Shown here: in pieces, positions 46,555-56,197 of the stretch
Position numbering within the stretch: the stretch's first letter is position 1
Layout of the letters: each line of letters begins with the position of its first letter
From: Nostoc sp. FACHB-110
Lineage (GTDB): Bacteria > Cyanobacteriota > Cyanobacteriia > Cyanobacteriales > Nostocaceae
DNA length: 64,000 nucleotides
Assembly (NCBI RefSeq): GCF_014697425.1
Contig: NZ_JACJRU010000003.1
Location: forward strand, 248,001-312,000
Direction: 5' to 3'
The notes under the pieces: model-generated
Told to the model about the DNA's origin: nothing
The model's database searches: none
The model's input: the letters and a program-made list of their open reading frames with translations, nothing else
Made by a program: the position numbers and the translations under genes

Positions 46555-47790
46555 TCAAAATGTTTTTTTCAGCAAGACTTGTTCATAAAGTTTTCCGGCG
46601 ATATCCCAAGTAAATTCAGATTCTACTAATTGTCTGCCGTTGAGAGACAATTGAGAACGCAGATGTGGATGATTGAATAATTCGCTAATAGCTGTAACGT
46701 ATTCTGCTGGTGTATTTGCCCTGAAAGCACGTAATGGTTTGTTGGGTATATCTACAGCTAGTCCTTCTAAACCGCGATCGCTTGCTACTATGGGTACACC
46801 AGCGGCCATTGCTTCTAAGGTTTTATTTTTAATTCCAAAGCCAGTTCGCAACGGAACAACGCACACACTAGACTGATGCAAGTATTCCACCATTGACGGT
46901 ACGCGACCAGTGACAACAACGCCAGGAAGCTTTTGCAAGTCGAGAACTTCTGGTGTCGGTCTAGCACCAACAATACTAAATGTAGTCTCGGGATAATATT
47001 CTTGCAGTTTAGGTAATACTTCCACGGCAAAAAACCTGGCTGCATCGACATTATGTGAGGCATCCATCGCCCCCACAAAGACTAATTTATATCCACCAGG
47101 GTCTTGCTGACGATAGGGAAATAGTTCTAAATCTACGCCGTTGGGAATGACTTCAATTTCAATATCAGGGCGCAGTTTGAGAAATTCTTGGCGATCGTCT
47201 TGTGTTGTCACCACAATATTAGAAAATTTATTGCAGTATCGCTGCTCGTAACGCTTGAGAACCAAAGATAAATAAAGCCTGTCGCGTAGTGGATTTTGCG
47301 CTGCGCCCATTTCTAAATGGCCGCGAATCCAGCCGTAAACTGAACTGTGAACATCGACCACCGTATTTACACTGTGACGAAATTCTGGTTTAATATAAAT
47401 TTCGTTTACACTGTGTTCACAAGTAATTACGTCACACTTATTTAAGCGCACATAATCATCTACAAAGGCTTGAATCTGTGGTGAATAGCGATGTAACACG
47501 TTTGGCGGTGTGGCTTTTAGCACAGATTCTAGGAACCGCACTGATTTACCGACTAGACGAGCGATCGCATTTTTTTCTTGGGGTTCTGGCGGTATCGGGA
47601 AAACTATCAGTTCACTTACGTATTTCCTTAATTCCTCTACCTCTGCACTAGAAACATCCTTATGATTTTGCGTAATCAAAGTAACAGAATGGTTTTGTTG
47701 CAAGTATTTAAGTAAATTAAAAGTTCTAATTTCGGTTCCGCCACGACTAGGTGGATACGGAAACGTTGATGATAGCATTAGAATACGCAT
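46555..47790 (-). CDS. Glycosyltransferase family 4-type (GT-B)
   Basis: About 411 residues starting MRILMLSSTFPYPPSRGGTE, the usual opening of a GT-B glycosyltransferase. The C-terminal donor-binding part has YKLVFVGAMDASHN, VVVTGRVPSMVEYLHQS and KTLEAMAAGVPIVASDRGLEG with the conserved Glu. It would transfer a sugar from a nucleotide donor in polysaccharide or glycolipid synthesis. The ATG at 47,790 has AAAAGG upstream; a longer frame starts at 47,808. It is divergent from another glycosyltransferase. Confidence 0.85.
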   Translation of the reverse strand: MRILMLSSTFPYPPSRGGTEIRTFNLLKYLQQNHSVTLITQNHKDVSSAEVEELRKYVSELIVFPIPPEPQEKNAIARLVGKSVRFLESVLKATPPNVLHRYSPQIQAFVDDYVRLNKCDVITCEHSVNEIYIKPEFRHSVNTVVDVHSSVYGWIRGHLEMGAAQNPLRDRLYLSLVLKRYEQRYCNKFSNIVVTTQDDRQEFLKLRPDIEIEVIPNGVDLELFPYRQQDPGGYKLVFVGAMDASHNVDAARFFAVEVLPKLQEYYPETTFSIVGARPTPEVLDLQKLPGVVVTGRVPSMVEYLHQSSVCVVPLRTGFGIKNKTLEAMAAGVPIVASDRGLEGLAVDIPNKPLRAFRANTPAEYVTAISELFNHPHLRSQLSLNGRQLVESEFTWDIAGKLYEQVLLKKTF

Positions 47791-47941
47791 ATATTTAAAC
47801 CTTTTCATAACCAGTGTTATTTATAACTTATAAATTATCTTGATAAACTCAGTATCTATTCTGATATCACTTTTAGAGGTTTTAGAACAGGTTTAATTTT
47901 TAACTGTACTGATTTTTCTGCATAATCAATATAAGGAAAAC

Positions 47942-48910
47942 ATGAATAATAAACCTTTTTTGACTATTGTGACTGCAACACGCGGCAATTATTCTGATTA
48001 TTGGTTAAAGCAGTTATTGAAAATCAAAGGTGAAATTCAATTTATTTTAGTTTATCCGCCAGACGTAAATATCAAAGACATTGATGACCCTAGAGTAAGC
48101 ATTTTAATTAGTCCTTATCAAGGCGAAGTCATCCAAAGATTTACAGGATTAATTAATGCCGATGGTGAATATGTGATGGCATTAGATGATGATGACTTTG
48201 CGCACCCAGATATTTTAGAATTATGTCAAAAATACTTTCAAAGATTTCCTACAAGTTGGGTTTTGAGGCTCAAAATTAAAAATATTAATAATTACGATAC
48301 AGCACGTATTCAACAAGCCTGGGAACCTATTCCGAATATAGAAAAATTAGCAGTCGATCAAAAAACACCAGAAAACCCATTTCCCTATCAACAAGGAAAT
48401 TACCAAGGTTTACTAGAAGTACCAATTGCACCTTTAGATAAAGCCTTCGATATTCGCCATCTAATTTTACCTTGGAAACAAAGAACAGACCAAAACGGAA
48501 TTCATTTCGAGAACTTTAATAATAGAATTTGGCAAACAAAAAGAGTTAAAGCAGCACTTTATGAACTATCACAAGCCATGAAAATTATTGGTGCGCTAAA
48601 ATGGGTTCCTTCATGGAGTTTAGATAGGTTGTTAGGCTTATTTTTGCAAGCAAAATTTTATCAAAAAGATGCCATTATTGGTCATGCTCTGCCTAAGTCA
48701 GAACAAATCAGATACATTGTTAAGGATAGTGCGTTAAAAGAAACTAGATTATATTTAATGGCAGAAATTATGCTGGTGAAATGTTATCCCCAGTATGGCT
48801 ATTTATGGAATTTGATTATTTGGCAAGTTTACACTATACCGCGAATATTTGCTAAGTCGCTAAAGCTGAAGTTGAGTAGATGGAAGCAATTGCAATTAAA
48901 GCAGAATTAG
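47942..48910 (+). CDS. GT-A-type glycosyltransferase
   Basis: The 322-residue protein opens FLTIVTATRGNYSDYWLKQL and has YVMALDDDDFAHPDILEL, the metal-binding DxD of GT-A enzymes. The C-terminal third is helical without a clear membrane domain. The sugar and acceptor cannot be told. Together with the divergent GT-B gene it suggests a surface-glycan function at the edge of the defence island. Confidence 0.78.
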   Translation: MNNKPFLTIVTATRGNYSDYWLKQLLKIKGEIQFILVYPPDVNIKDIDDPRVSILISPYQGEVIQRFTGLINADGEYVMALDDDDFAHPDILELCQKYFQRFPTSWVLRLKIKNINNYDTARIQQAWEPIPNIEKLAVDQKTPENPFPYQQGNYQGLLEVPIAPLDKAFDIRHLILPWKQRTDQNGIHFENFNNRIWQTKRVKAALYELSQAMKIIGALKWVPSWSLDRLLGLFLQAKFYQKDAIIGHALPKSEQIRYIVKDSALKETRLYLMAEIMLVKCYPQYGYLWNLIIWQVYTIPRIFAKSLKLKLSRWKQLQLKQN

Positions 48911-49132
48911 CTTTATTTGTAACAACTAAGAAACTAAAATACCTGATTTTTTAAAGAATTTGGGTATATAATTATTTCTATTTTTTAATAAAAATTTACA
49001 GGTATAACTCAGTAGTTTATATGCGATCGCTATCTATGTTGTAGTCACTTGTATTAATTACAGCTACGATAAGAAGGTGTGTAAATTATTGCCCTTCGCG
49101 CTAGAGTATAGCTGAAATTATATACAGGCTTG

Positions 49133-49966
49133 ATGACTAGCATGGACACAAATGAATTAAAGTTTCTTCTAAAATTATTGGGATTTGCCAATTATCGAGC
49201 AGGATTGAGTGCAAATACCTTTAATTCGTTTAAAACTGAGAAAAACAAAATTTGTCGGGATTTAGGCGATCGTGAACTGGTAGACTATACCCGTGAGATT
49301 GCCACGGTTAAGATTTTATCTACTGGTCAAGCCTTGCTGAAACTCCCAGCAGGAGAAGTACCTATCACAGACACAGAACTTAAGGTGCTGGAGAAAATCA
49401 GTAAAGCTTCTGGTAAAATCGCACCCAGCAAAATCGCTGGTTTAAAAGCTGCTGAACGAGACACAGTATTAAAAACCCTCAAGGAACGCGGATTAATTGA
49501 AGCTGAAACCCAACTCAAAAAAACCAAAGCTGAAGTTTGGCTAACGGAAAGAGGAATTGAGTTTCTCCGGGATGACTACAACCCCAACAAAGGTGTTCAA
49601 CCAGCCATCAGCTTAGAACTGCTGGGTAATTATCTAAGATTTTTACGCAAGACTTTGCGAGTTAAACCTATATTGCCGCCTGAACCACCCAGCATTAATA
49701 TTAATGACGAAGAAATTTTACGAATTATTGAGAAATTAGATAAAGAATTAGGAACAGAGAATTATCTACCAATTTTCCATCTACGTCAAAAATTACAACC
49801 GCCATTATCGCGTGATGAATTAGATCAGGCTTTGTATCGGTTGCAAAAGAATGATCTAATTGAATTAAGTACATTGTTAGATCCAACACAATATACACAA
49901 GAACAGTTAAATACTGGTATTCCTCAAAATATAGGCGGTTCGTTGTTTTTTATCAGTGTTAATTAA
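49133..49966 (+). CDS. Winged-helix protein, first gene of a putative DNA-processing operon
   Basis: About 277 residues. The middle part reads as a winged helix (ITDTELKVLEKISKASGKIA, then RDTVLKTLKERGLIE and VWLTERGIEFLRDD). A second helical DNA-binding-like segment, LPIFHLRQKLQPPLSRDELDQALYRLQKNDLIEL, lies near the C-terminus. No catalytic motif is seen. Alternative starts are the TTG at 49,130 and the ATG at 49,142. It ends within the first codons of the longest version of the ATPase frame, so the genes are probably coupled. It is likely a DNA-binding subunit or a regulator. Confidence 0.68.
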   Translation: MTSMDTNELKFLLKLLGFANYRAGLSANTFNSFKTEKNKICRDLGDRELVDYTREIATVKILSTGQALLKLPAGEVPITDTELKVLEKISKASGKIAPSKIAGLKAAERDTVLKTLKERGLIEAETQLKKTKAEVWLTERGIEFLRDDYNPNKGVQPAISLELLGNYLRFLRKTLRVKPILPPEPPSININDEEILRIIEKLDKELGTENYLPIFHLRQKLQPPLSRDELDQALYRLQKNDLIELSTLLDPTQYTQEQLNTGIPQNIGGSLFFISVN

Positions 49967-50024
49967 CACTGACAGTAATAATTTTTTCTTGCACTTCAGG
50001 TTGCTAACTTACCAAAATTTAGAT

Positions 50025-52148
50025 ATGACATCAATTGACGATATTATTAAACGCGAGGTTAATCCTTTTGACCTTGTAAACTTAAAATCTGGTAATTTTT
50101 GGAGTGAAAATCAAGAGTCAGAATCAGTAGTTGAGTCAATTCATCAAGAAGCAATCAGAGAGATTGAAGAATTATTAGACTTAGTAGAACAAGATCATCG
50201 TACTCGCACTGTTTTACTTACAGGTGATTCTGGCTCTGGTAAAAGTTATTTACTTGCTAGACTCAAACTTAAATTTAATTCTAGAGCTTTTTTTGCCTAT
50301 ATAACCCCTTGGCCTGATAACGATTATATTTGGCGGCATATTTTACGTTATACAGTTGATAGCTTAATTCAAATACCGAAAGGGCAACAAGAGTCTCAAT
50401 TAATACTATGGCTTAAAAGTTTATCCGCTTTTACTAAGCAGAGTCTTAAGAAGCGTATTTTTAATAATAGTTTATGGGAATTATTACTCAGCGATCGCCA
50501 AAATTTTATTAAGGAACTCAAGAAAACATATAAACAAGTAGGTATATATAATCCTGACATATTTTTTGGCATACTACATGACTTAACTGATCCAGAATTA
50601 TATCCTTTAGCTTGCGAATGGTTACGAGGCGATGACTTAAGTGAAGAGTCAATGGCTATATTAAAAGTTAAACACTGTATTAATAGTGAAGATGCAGCAA
50701 AGAATGTTTTAGCAAACTTTGGTAAAATATCTACTGATAATCAACCAATAGTTTTGTGCTTTGATCAAGTTGAGAGTCAAGCAACTTGGGAGTCAAATCC
50801 TCAGCCAATTTTTAATATTAATACTACAATCCATAATGACAATCTCAGAAATTTTCTCATAATCATCAGCATAGTTCAAGCAGAGTGGAGACTAAAGAGT
50901 TGCCGAATTTTACAGTCAGATAAAGCTAGAGTAGATAAGCAAGTAATACTAAAACCTATAAATTTAAATCAGGCAGAATCACTTTGGATATATCGTCTAA
51001 ACTCTCTACATCAAATAGCTAATCCAAAGCCTGATTCACCCATTTTTCCTTTAGATAAGGAATTATTAGAGAAAAATTTTCCAGGTGGTAAGACTCTACC
51101 AAGAAACACCTTGATTTTAGGGCGGTATGAGTACCAAAAATATAAGCTTTCAACAATTCCAACACCACCTCCTATCAAGACTCCACACCCAAAAACAGAA
51201 GTAATAGATCCAAGAACGGTTTCTATACCTTTAGTTACAACTCCTGAGGGTACAAGAAAAATCTCTCCACCACCTCCACCACCAGATAATATTGAGCAAG
51301 TCCAAGCAGAGTTTCAACTGCTGTGGCAAAAAGAATATAAGAAAAATCAGGATAAATATAGCAAGATTTCATTGTTATCATCACCTGATCTAATTGCGAT
51401 GCTGCAACAAACATTGATAGCCTTACAAATTCAGGAAATTAAGCTGAAACTCTTAAGAGGTAACTATGCTAGTTATTCTTTGAGTTATCAGGAATCTGGT
51501 AAAAAAGAGAGAGTAGGTATAGTATGGACTGAAGATGCAAGTATGGCAAACTTTTTTCATGTTATGAATGCTTGCCAAAGAGCTATTCAACAAAATTTAT
51601 GTCACACTCTATATTTAATTAGACTCGGAGGAGTAGGAACATCAAAACTAGCAGGGAATCAAATATATCAACAAATTTTTACTCATACCAACCATCATCA
51701 CATAAGACCTAATCTTACATCGGTTCACTACTTAGTAACATATCAAAATTTGGTAAACTCTGCGCTATCTCAGGAATTAGTGTTGACGAGTCAACGTAGA
51801 GCAATAAACTTACAAGAATTACAATCTTTAATTCGACAATCAAAAATTTTACACAAATGTACTTTATTACAGGATTTAGGAATTGTTGCAAAGCAAGAAC
51901 CTGTTAAAGATACTGGAAGCTCTAAAAAGGAAGATTTACGCCCTGTTAAAGATTTTTTAGTAAATCTAGTTAAAACCCAAAGTTTTATGGGTGTACCTAC
52001 TTTGATAAAAAATTCTGTTGAGCAGTTTCCTAACGTGAAAGCAAATGATGTTCAGTTATTAATTGAGCTTTTGTGTCAAGAGAAGAAAGTAAAAATAATT
52101 AACCCAAAAGCGAAGTTGCAAGACCAATTAATTTGTTTAGTCGCCTAA
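50025..52148 (+). CDS. P-loop ATPase of a putative DNA-processing/defence operon
   Basis: About 707 residues from MTSIDDIIKREVNPFDLVN. A P-loop, TVLLTGDSGSGKSYLLARL, lies near residue 70 and a Walker B-like PIVLCFDQVES near 245, in the style of AAA/STAND-type ATPases. A proline-rich linker (about 395-425, with SPPPPPPDN) leads to a C-terminal part with VGIVWTEDASMANFFHVMNA and winged-helix-like ends. An upstream GTG at 49,956 in the same frame is possible but adds an atypical stretch. It overlaps the start region of the exonuclease-FtsK gene. Confidence 0.75.
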   Translation: MTSIDDIIKREVNPFDLVNLKSGNFWSENQESESVVESIHQEAIREIEELLDLVEQDHRTRTVLLTGDSGSGKSYLLARLKLKFNSRAFFAYITPWPDNDYIWRHILRYTVDSLIQIPKGQQESQLILWLKSLSAFTKQSLKKRIFNNSLWELLLSDRQNFIKELKKTYKQVGIYNPDIFFGILHDLTDPELYPLACEWLRGDDLSEESMAILKVKHCINSEDAAKNVLANFGKISTDNQPIVLCFDQVESQATWESNPQPIFNINTTIHNDNLRNFLIIISIVQAEWRLKSCRILQSDKARVDKQVILKPINLNQAESLWIYRLNSLHQIANPKPDSPIFPLDKELLEKNFPGGKTLPRNTLILGRYEYQKYKLSTIPTPPPIKTPHPKTEVIDPRTVSIPLVTTPEGTRKISPPPPPPDNIEQVQAEFQLLWQKEYKKNQDKYSKISLLSSPDLIAMLQQTLIALQIQEIKLKLLRGNYASYSLSYQESGKKERVGIVWTEDASMANFFHVMNACQRAIQQNLCHTLYLIRLGGVGTSKLAGNQIYQQIFTHTNHHHIRPNLTSVHYLVTYQNLVNSALSQELVLTSQRRAINLQELQSLIRQSKILHKCTLLQDLGIVAKQEPVKDTGSSKKEDLRPVKDFLVNLVKTQSFMGVPTLIKNSVEQFPNVKANDVQLLIELLCQEKKVKIINPKAKLQDQLICLVA

Positions 52149-52162
52149 CTTATGTTTATTCA

Positions 52163-54739
52163 ATGTCATCAATGCACTACCTGACAGAACCAGCCACAAT
52201 TCAAGAAGTAATATCGCAACTAACAACGGCTAAAATATTGTGGTTAGATACAGAAATTGCTAATTGGTATACTCCCCAACCTAAATTATCGCTGATTCAG
52301 GTATTAGCTGACCCTACAGATAGCACAGGCTCATCTGCCTATATTTTTGATGTACTAAATAATCATGGTTTGGTGACTAATTTTATTAATCAAATCATGA
52401 TTAACCCGCAAATTGAAAAAGTGTTTCATAATGCTGTATTTGACTTAAAGTATTTAGGAAGTCATCTAGCAAAGAATGTAACTTGCACTTTACAAATGGC
52501 GAGAAAAATTACACGTCAAAAACTGCAAACATCGAATTTAAAACTGAAAACTTTAGCCGTTGAACTCTGTCATTTTTCTAATGTCAACATAGCAGAACAA
52601 TCAAGTGATTGGGGAAAACGCCCTCTCAGCCAAAAGCAGTTAGAATATGCTGCAATGGATACAGTTTATCTAGCTGCTGTGCATCATCAGCTAATTAAAA
52701 TATCTCATCCCAATATTGTTATGGTTAACAATGGCTCACAGCATTTAACAAGTAAATCGCAAAATTCTGCTTTAAGTGTTACTAAAGTTAGATTGGCTTT
52801 TGAGTGTCCAAGGCTGTTTTATCTCAATCATCAATTTGGTGATAAAGCAATATTTTTACCACAAGATACAGCTATTGGTATTGGTAATCCTTTTCATCAG
52901 TTAGCAGATAAGTTTGTTAAATTAGCTATTGTTGAGCCACAGTTTAGTAATTTATTTAAACCACCTGCATCACAGTTAAATCTAGAAGAAATTACTACTG
53001 CACTACAACAGTTATTTTATCAAATTGAGTTTTTTCCTTATTTACAAAAAGCTATCCAAAAAGATGGCGAACAAGGACAGACGCTTTTACAGGTTTGGAA
53101 TGGATTACAAGGACTCATCAAACGCTTTGCAGAATTATTGTTAACTAATCGTCGTCATTGCAATGCAGAGACATTAATTAGTCATACTTTTTTATCTCAA
53201 GAACGCAATATTGAATATAAATTTACTCTACCAGATAAAACACAACAATTAGTTAGAGGTGAATTTGACTGTCTGGTGTTTAATTTTGAAATAAATCGCC
53301 TGTGTGTGGTGGAGTTTAAAACTTATCAACCTGTAGATCCTTCAGCGCAATTAGCTCAGGTTGCACTTTACAGTTATATGTTACACCAACAGAAAAAAGT
53401 TCCGGTTGATTCTGCGGTTTATTGTGTCTTACCTGAGTTTAAAGAGTATCGTTATTCTTGGGAACAGTTAGAAAATACAGTACATCAATTAATTCCTCAT
53501 AAATTACTACAAATGCAGCAATGGTTGACTTGGGAATCCCCTCTTCCAAATCCACCACCGTCAACAACCCAGCCGCATTTATGCAAAATTTGTCCGCAAC
53601 AGCAAAAGTGTCAAACTTTTTTTGGTGTTGTAGAATTTTATCCCCCCCAGCCCCCCTTAAAAAGGGGGGAGGAAGATGTAGAAGATAGTCAAGAAACAGC
53701 AAATGCTGATGAGATAGGGGAAACTTTAATTAATACTTTGCAATCTTTTGGTGTGGGTGTTGATTATCAAGGTGCTGCTGTTGGGCCTGCTTTTATCAGG
53801 GTTAAATTGAAACCTCATTTGGGTGTGAAAGTGAATGCTTTACTGAAGTTATCGGATGATTTGCAAGTGCAATTAGGGTTAGCAAATGCACCTTTAATTG
53901 CACCGCAAGCGGGATATGTCAGTATTGATTTACCCCGTCCAGATAGGCAAATTGCCCATTTGGAAAAGTATATTCAAGCAAAATTTTTACCTGCAATTGC
54001 ACCTGTAAAAATTGCCATTGGGGTAAATATAGAAGGGGAATTAGTAGAGGCTGATTTATCAGATCCGAATGCTTGTCACTTTTTAGTTGGTGGGACAACT
54101 GGTAGCGGTAAGAGTGAATTTTTGCGATCGCTCCTCCTCAGCTTACTATATCGTTATGCACCGCAACATCTCAAAATTGCTTTGGTTGACCCCAAGCGCG
54201 TTACGTTTCCAGAGTTTGAACGGATGGCTTGGTTATATTCACCAGTCGTCAAAGATAGCGATCGCGCTGTCGGACTTATGGAAGAATTAGTAACAGAGAT
54301 GGAGTCTCGCTATCAGCAGTTTGAAAAAGCGGGATGTGCTGATTTAAGCACTTATAACCAGCGTTCTTCCAAGTCTTTACCTCGCATTGTCTGTATATTT
54401 GATGAATATGCAGACTTTATGGCAGAAAAAGAAATTCGCACCGTACTAGAACAGAGTATCAAACGTTTAGGAGCAATGGCACGCGCCGCAGGTATTCATT
54501 TAATCATTGCTACCCAACGTCCAGAAGCTAAGGTAGTGACACCCATTATCCGCGCCAATTTACCAGGACGTGTGGCTTTACGCACAGCCAGTGAAGCAGA
54601 CTCAAAAATTGTCTTAGGAGGAACCGAAACCTCTTCTGCTTACTTATTAGGGAAAGGTGATTTACTTTACCAAGTAGGTTCTCAACAGCATCGTTTACAA
54701 AGCTTATTGGCTACAAACGTTCAATTACCCTCAGTTTAG
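52163..54739 (+). CDS. Fusion of DEDD exonuclease, PD-(D/E)XK nuclease and FtsK/HerA-type motor
   Basis: About 858 residues with three enzymes in one chain. Residues ~5-190 are an RNase D-like 3'-5' exonuclease (ILWLDTEIA, KVFHNAVFDLKYL, LEYAAMDTVYL). Residues ~200-490 are a RecB/Cas4-type nuclease (VRGEFDCLVF, CVVEFKTY) with four cysteines (FECPRLFYL and LCKICPQQQKC), fit for an iron-sulphur cluster. Residues ~520-858 are an FtsK/SpoIIIE motor (LVGGTTGSGKSEFLRS, RIVCIFDEYADFM, LIIATQRPEAKV). It resembles HerA-nuclease pairs in logic but not in layout. The TTG at 52,133 is an alternative start. Confidence 0.85.
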   Translation: MSSMHYLTEPATIQEVISQLTTAKILWLDTEIANWYTPQPKLSLIQVLADPTDSTGSSAYIFDVLNNHGLVTNFINQIMINPQIEKVFHNAVFDLKYLGSHLAKNVTCTLQMARKITRQKLQTSNLKLKTLAVELCHFSNVNIAEQSSDWGKRPLSQKQLEYAAMDTVYLAAVHHQLIKISHPNIVMVNNGSQHLTSKSQNSALSVTKVRLAFECPRLFYLNHQFGDKAIFLPQDTAIGIGNPFHQLADKFVKLAIVEPQFSNLFKPPASQLNLEEITTALQQLFYQIEFFPYLQKAIQKDGEQGQTLLQVWNGLQGLIKRFAELLLTNRRHCNAETLISHTFLSQERNIEYKFTLPDKTQQLVRGEFDCLVFNFEINRLCVVEFKTYQPVDPSAQLAQVALYSYMLHQQKKVPVDSAVYCVLPEFKEYRYSWEQLENTVHQLIPHKLLQMQQWLTWESPLPNPPPSTTQPHLCKICPQQQKCQTFFGVVEFYPPQPPLKRGEEDVEDSQETANADEIGETLINTLQSFGVGVDYQGAAVGPAFIRVKLKPHLGVKVNALLKLSDDLQVQLGLANAPLIAPQAGYVSIDLPRPDRQIAHLEKYIQAKFLPAIAPVKIAIGVNIEGELVEADLSDPNACHFLVGGTTGSGKSEFLRSLLLSLLYRYAPQHLKIALVDPKRVTFPEFERMAWLYSPVVKDSDRAVGLMEELVTEMESRYQQFEKAGCADLSTYNQRSSKSLPRIVCIFDEYADFMAEKEIRTVLEQSIKRLGAMARAAGIHLIIATQRPEAKVVTPIIRANLPGRVALRTASEADSKIVLGGTETSSAYLLGKGDLLYQVGSQQHRLQSLLATNVQLPSV
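53638..53672. repeat. In-frame palindromic repeat inside the fusion gene
   Basis: CCCCCCAGCCCCCCTTAAAA followed by GGGGGGA forms a hairpin that reads in frame as PPQPPLKRGEE. It sits in the linker between the nuclease and motor domains and matches a repeat common between cyanobacterial genes. Confidence 0.75.
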
Positions 54740-55107
54740 GTAAAATATCTTGCACGCCTGCGACTGAAGTCGCGGCTACACAGGCAAAACCCGCACTTCG
54801 ACAAGCTCAGTGACCACCTGCGCGGGTTCCCAACCCTTGATTTCTCGTCAGTCCGCGTGGTGCGCCAAGCGCAGCGCAAGCGCGATAGGCGGACTACCCT
54901 GCGGGAAGCCGCTTGCGCGTCTACGTTTGTATAGCCGCGAATTCCATTCGCTGGGGCTAGGTGCAAGATGTGATTAAATAGGTACTGCTATAATTTGAAA
55001 GTTTTAATTTTTGATTTCCCACAAATATTAAATTTAACGAAAGTTTTAGCTGTTCAGGATGGGTGTACGCTACCTAGATGGGAATGCGTCGTCAGAGGAA
55101 TTAACCA
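54740..55107. other. Intergenic region with repeat family R1, copy 4
   Basis: No gene is supported. Bases 54,744-54,972 are an R1 copy from ATATCTTGCACGCCTGCGAC to TAGGTGCAAGATGTG in the same orientation as copy 1. The remaining 135 bases contain the parA upstream region with GGATGGGTGTACGCTACC. Confidence 0.72.
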
Positions 55108-55992
55108 ATGGGATATGTAATTGCTACTGCAAATATGAAAGGCGGTGTAGGCAAAACCACTCTCACCGTCAACTTAGCTACTTGTTTGGCGAAAAATTAC
55201 GGTAAAAAGGTATTGGTATTAGATTTAGATACTCAAATTAGTGCCACGCTGAGTCTGATGTCGCCTTTAGACTTTGCCAAGCTTCGCAAACAAAGGCTGA
55301 CATTTAGATACTTAATCGACGATGTTATCAATCCAGATCCCAATAGCAAGGTAACAATTAACGATATTATCCAACCCCAAATTTGTGGACTTAGCGAACT
55401 GAATTTATTACCAGGTGATATCGATTTATATGATGAGTTTGTGGTGTCAGAAATGCTGCACAAACAAACAGTTGCTTTTGGTGAACAAAACTTTGAAACT
55501 GTGTGGAATCGCTTTGAGCGAGTCTTGATAAATAACATTTTAAAACCTGTGCGCGATAAATATGATTTTATTCTGTTAGATTGCGCTCCTGGTTATAATT
55601 TGCTGACTCGCAGTGCTTTAGCTGCTAGTGATTTTTACATCCTCCCCGCCAAGCCAGAACCTTTATCTGTCGTAGGAATTCAACTTTTAGAAAGACGCAT
55701 CGGCCAGTTAAAAGATAGTCACGAACAAGAAGCGAAAATAAATATCAAAATGCTGGGAATTGTCTTTAGTATGTGCAATACTAATTTGCTGACTGGCAGA
55801 TATTACAAACAAGTTATGCACCGAGTTGTGGAAGATTTTGGTGTAGAACAAATTTGTAAGGCACAAATCCCAGTTGATATTAATGTGGCGAAAGCCGTTG
55901 ATAGTTTTAGTCCGGCTGTATTGAATGCACCTCAATCTGCTGGTTCTAAAGCATTTTTGCAGTTAACTCAAGAGTTGTTGCAGAAGTTGTAA
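55108..55992 (+). CDS. parA: ParA/MinD-type ATPase
   Basis: The 294-residue protein starts MGYVIATANMKGGVGKTTLT, the deviant Walker A of ParA ATPases (KGGVGKTT with the signature Lys), and has VLVLDLDTQ and YDFILLDCAPGYNL. ParA proteins position plasmids, chromosomes or protein machines by patterned ATP hydrolysis. No parB-like gene or centromere-like repeats adjoin it. A plasmid or island origin is possible. The GAGGAATTAACCA upstream provides a ribosome site. Confidence 0.9.
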   Translation: MGYVIATANMKGGVGKTTLTVNLATCLAKNYGKKVLVLDLDTQISATLSLMSPLDFAKLRKQRLTFRYLIDDVINPDPNSKVTINDIIQPQICGLSELNLLPGDIDLYDEFVVSEMLHKQTVAFGEQNFETVWNRFERVLINNILKPVRDKYDFILLDCAPGYNLLTRSALAASDFYILPAKPEPLSVVGIQLLERRIGQLKDSHEQEAKINIKMLGIVFSMCNTNLLTGRYYKQVMHRVVEDFGVEQICKAQIPVDINVAKAVDSFSPAVLNAPQSAGSKAFLQLTQELLQKL

Positions 55993-56003
55993 TAATTCTT
56001 TTT

Positions 56004-56027
56004 AGAGACGTTATATATAACGTCTCT
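56004..56027 (+). terminator. Terminator after parA
   Basis: AGAGACGTTATATATAACGT followed by CTCT is a perfect palindrome with a T-rich flank (ACTTTTGC), 12 bases after the parA stop. Confidence 0.75.
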
Positions 56028-56038
56028 ACTTTTGCAAA

Positions 56039-56091
56039 ATAATGGATGCTCTGGTGATTCTCCCATATAGATTGAGTAGTTCCCGCAGATT
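56039..56091 (-). pseudogene. Remnant of the ileS 3' end
   Basis: About 53 bases match the ileS 3' coding region at 56,925-56,977 with roughly 85 per cent identity (shared blocks GGATGCTCT, GTGATTCTCCCA, TTGAGTAGTTCC). In ileS this codes for part of the C-terminal zinc-binding tail. It lies on the far side of the Uma2 gene, so it marks the old end of ileS or a duplicated target. Confidence 0.7.
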
Positions 56092-56197
56092 CAATCAACG
56101 CTGACAGTTAAACTATTATGCAATGAGAAGTTATTTATTTGCAGGCATTAAAATAATGGATAAAGGCTTTAGCAATTTTATTTATAATATTATCCGC

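Noticed and set aside
52163..54739. The nuclease domain as Cas4 of the CRISPR system
   Set aside because: Although it has four Cys and a RecB-type motif, it is embedded between an exonuclease and an FtsK motor and lies 6 kb from the cas genes with glycosyltransferases between.
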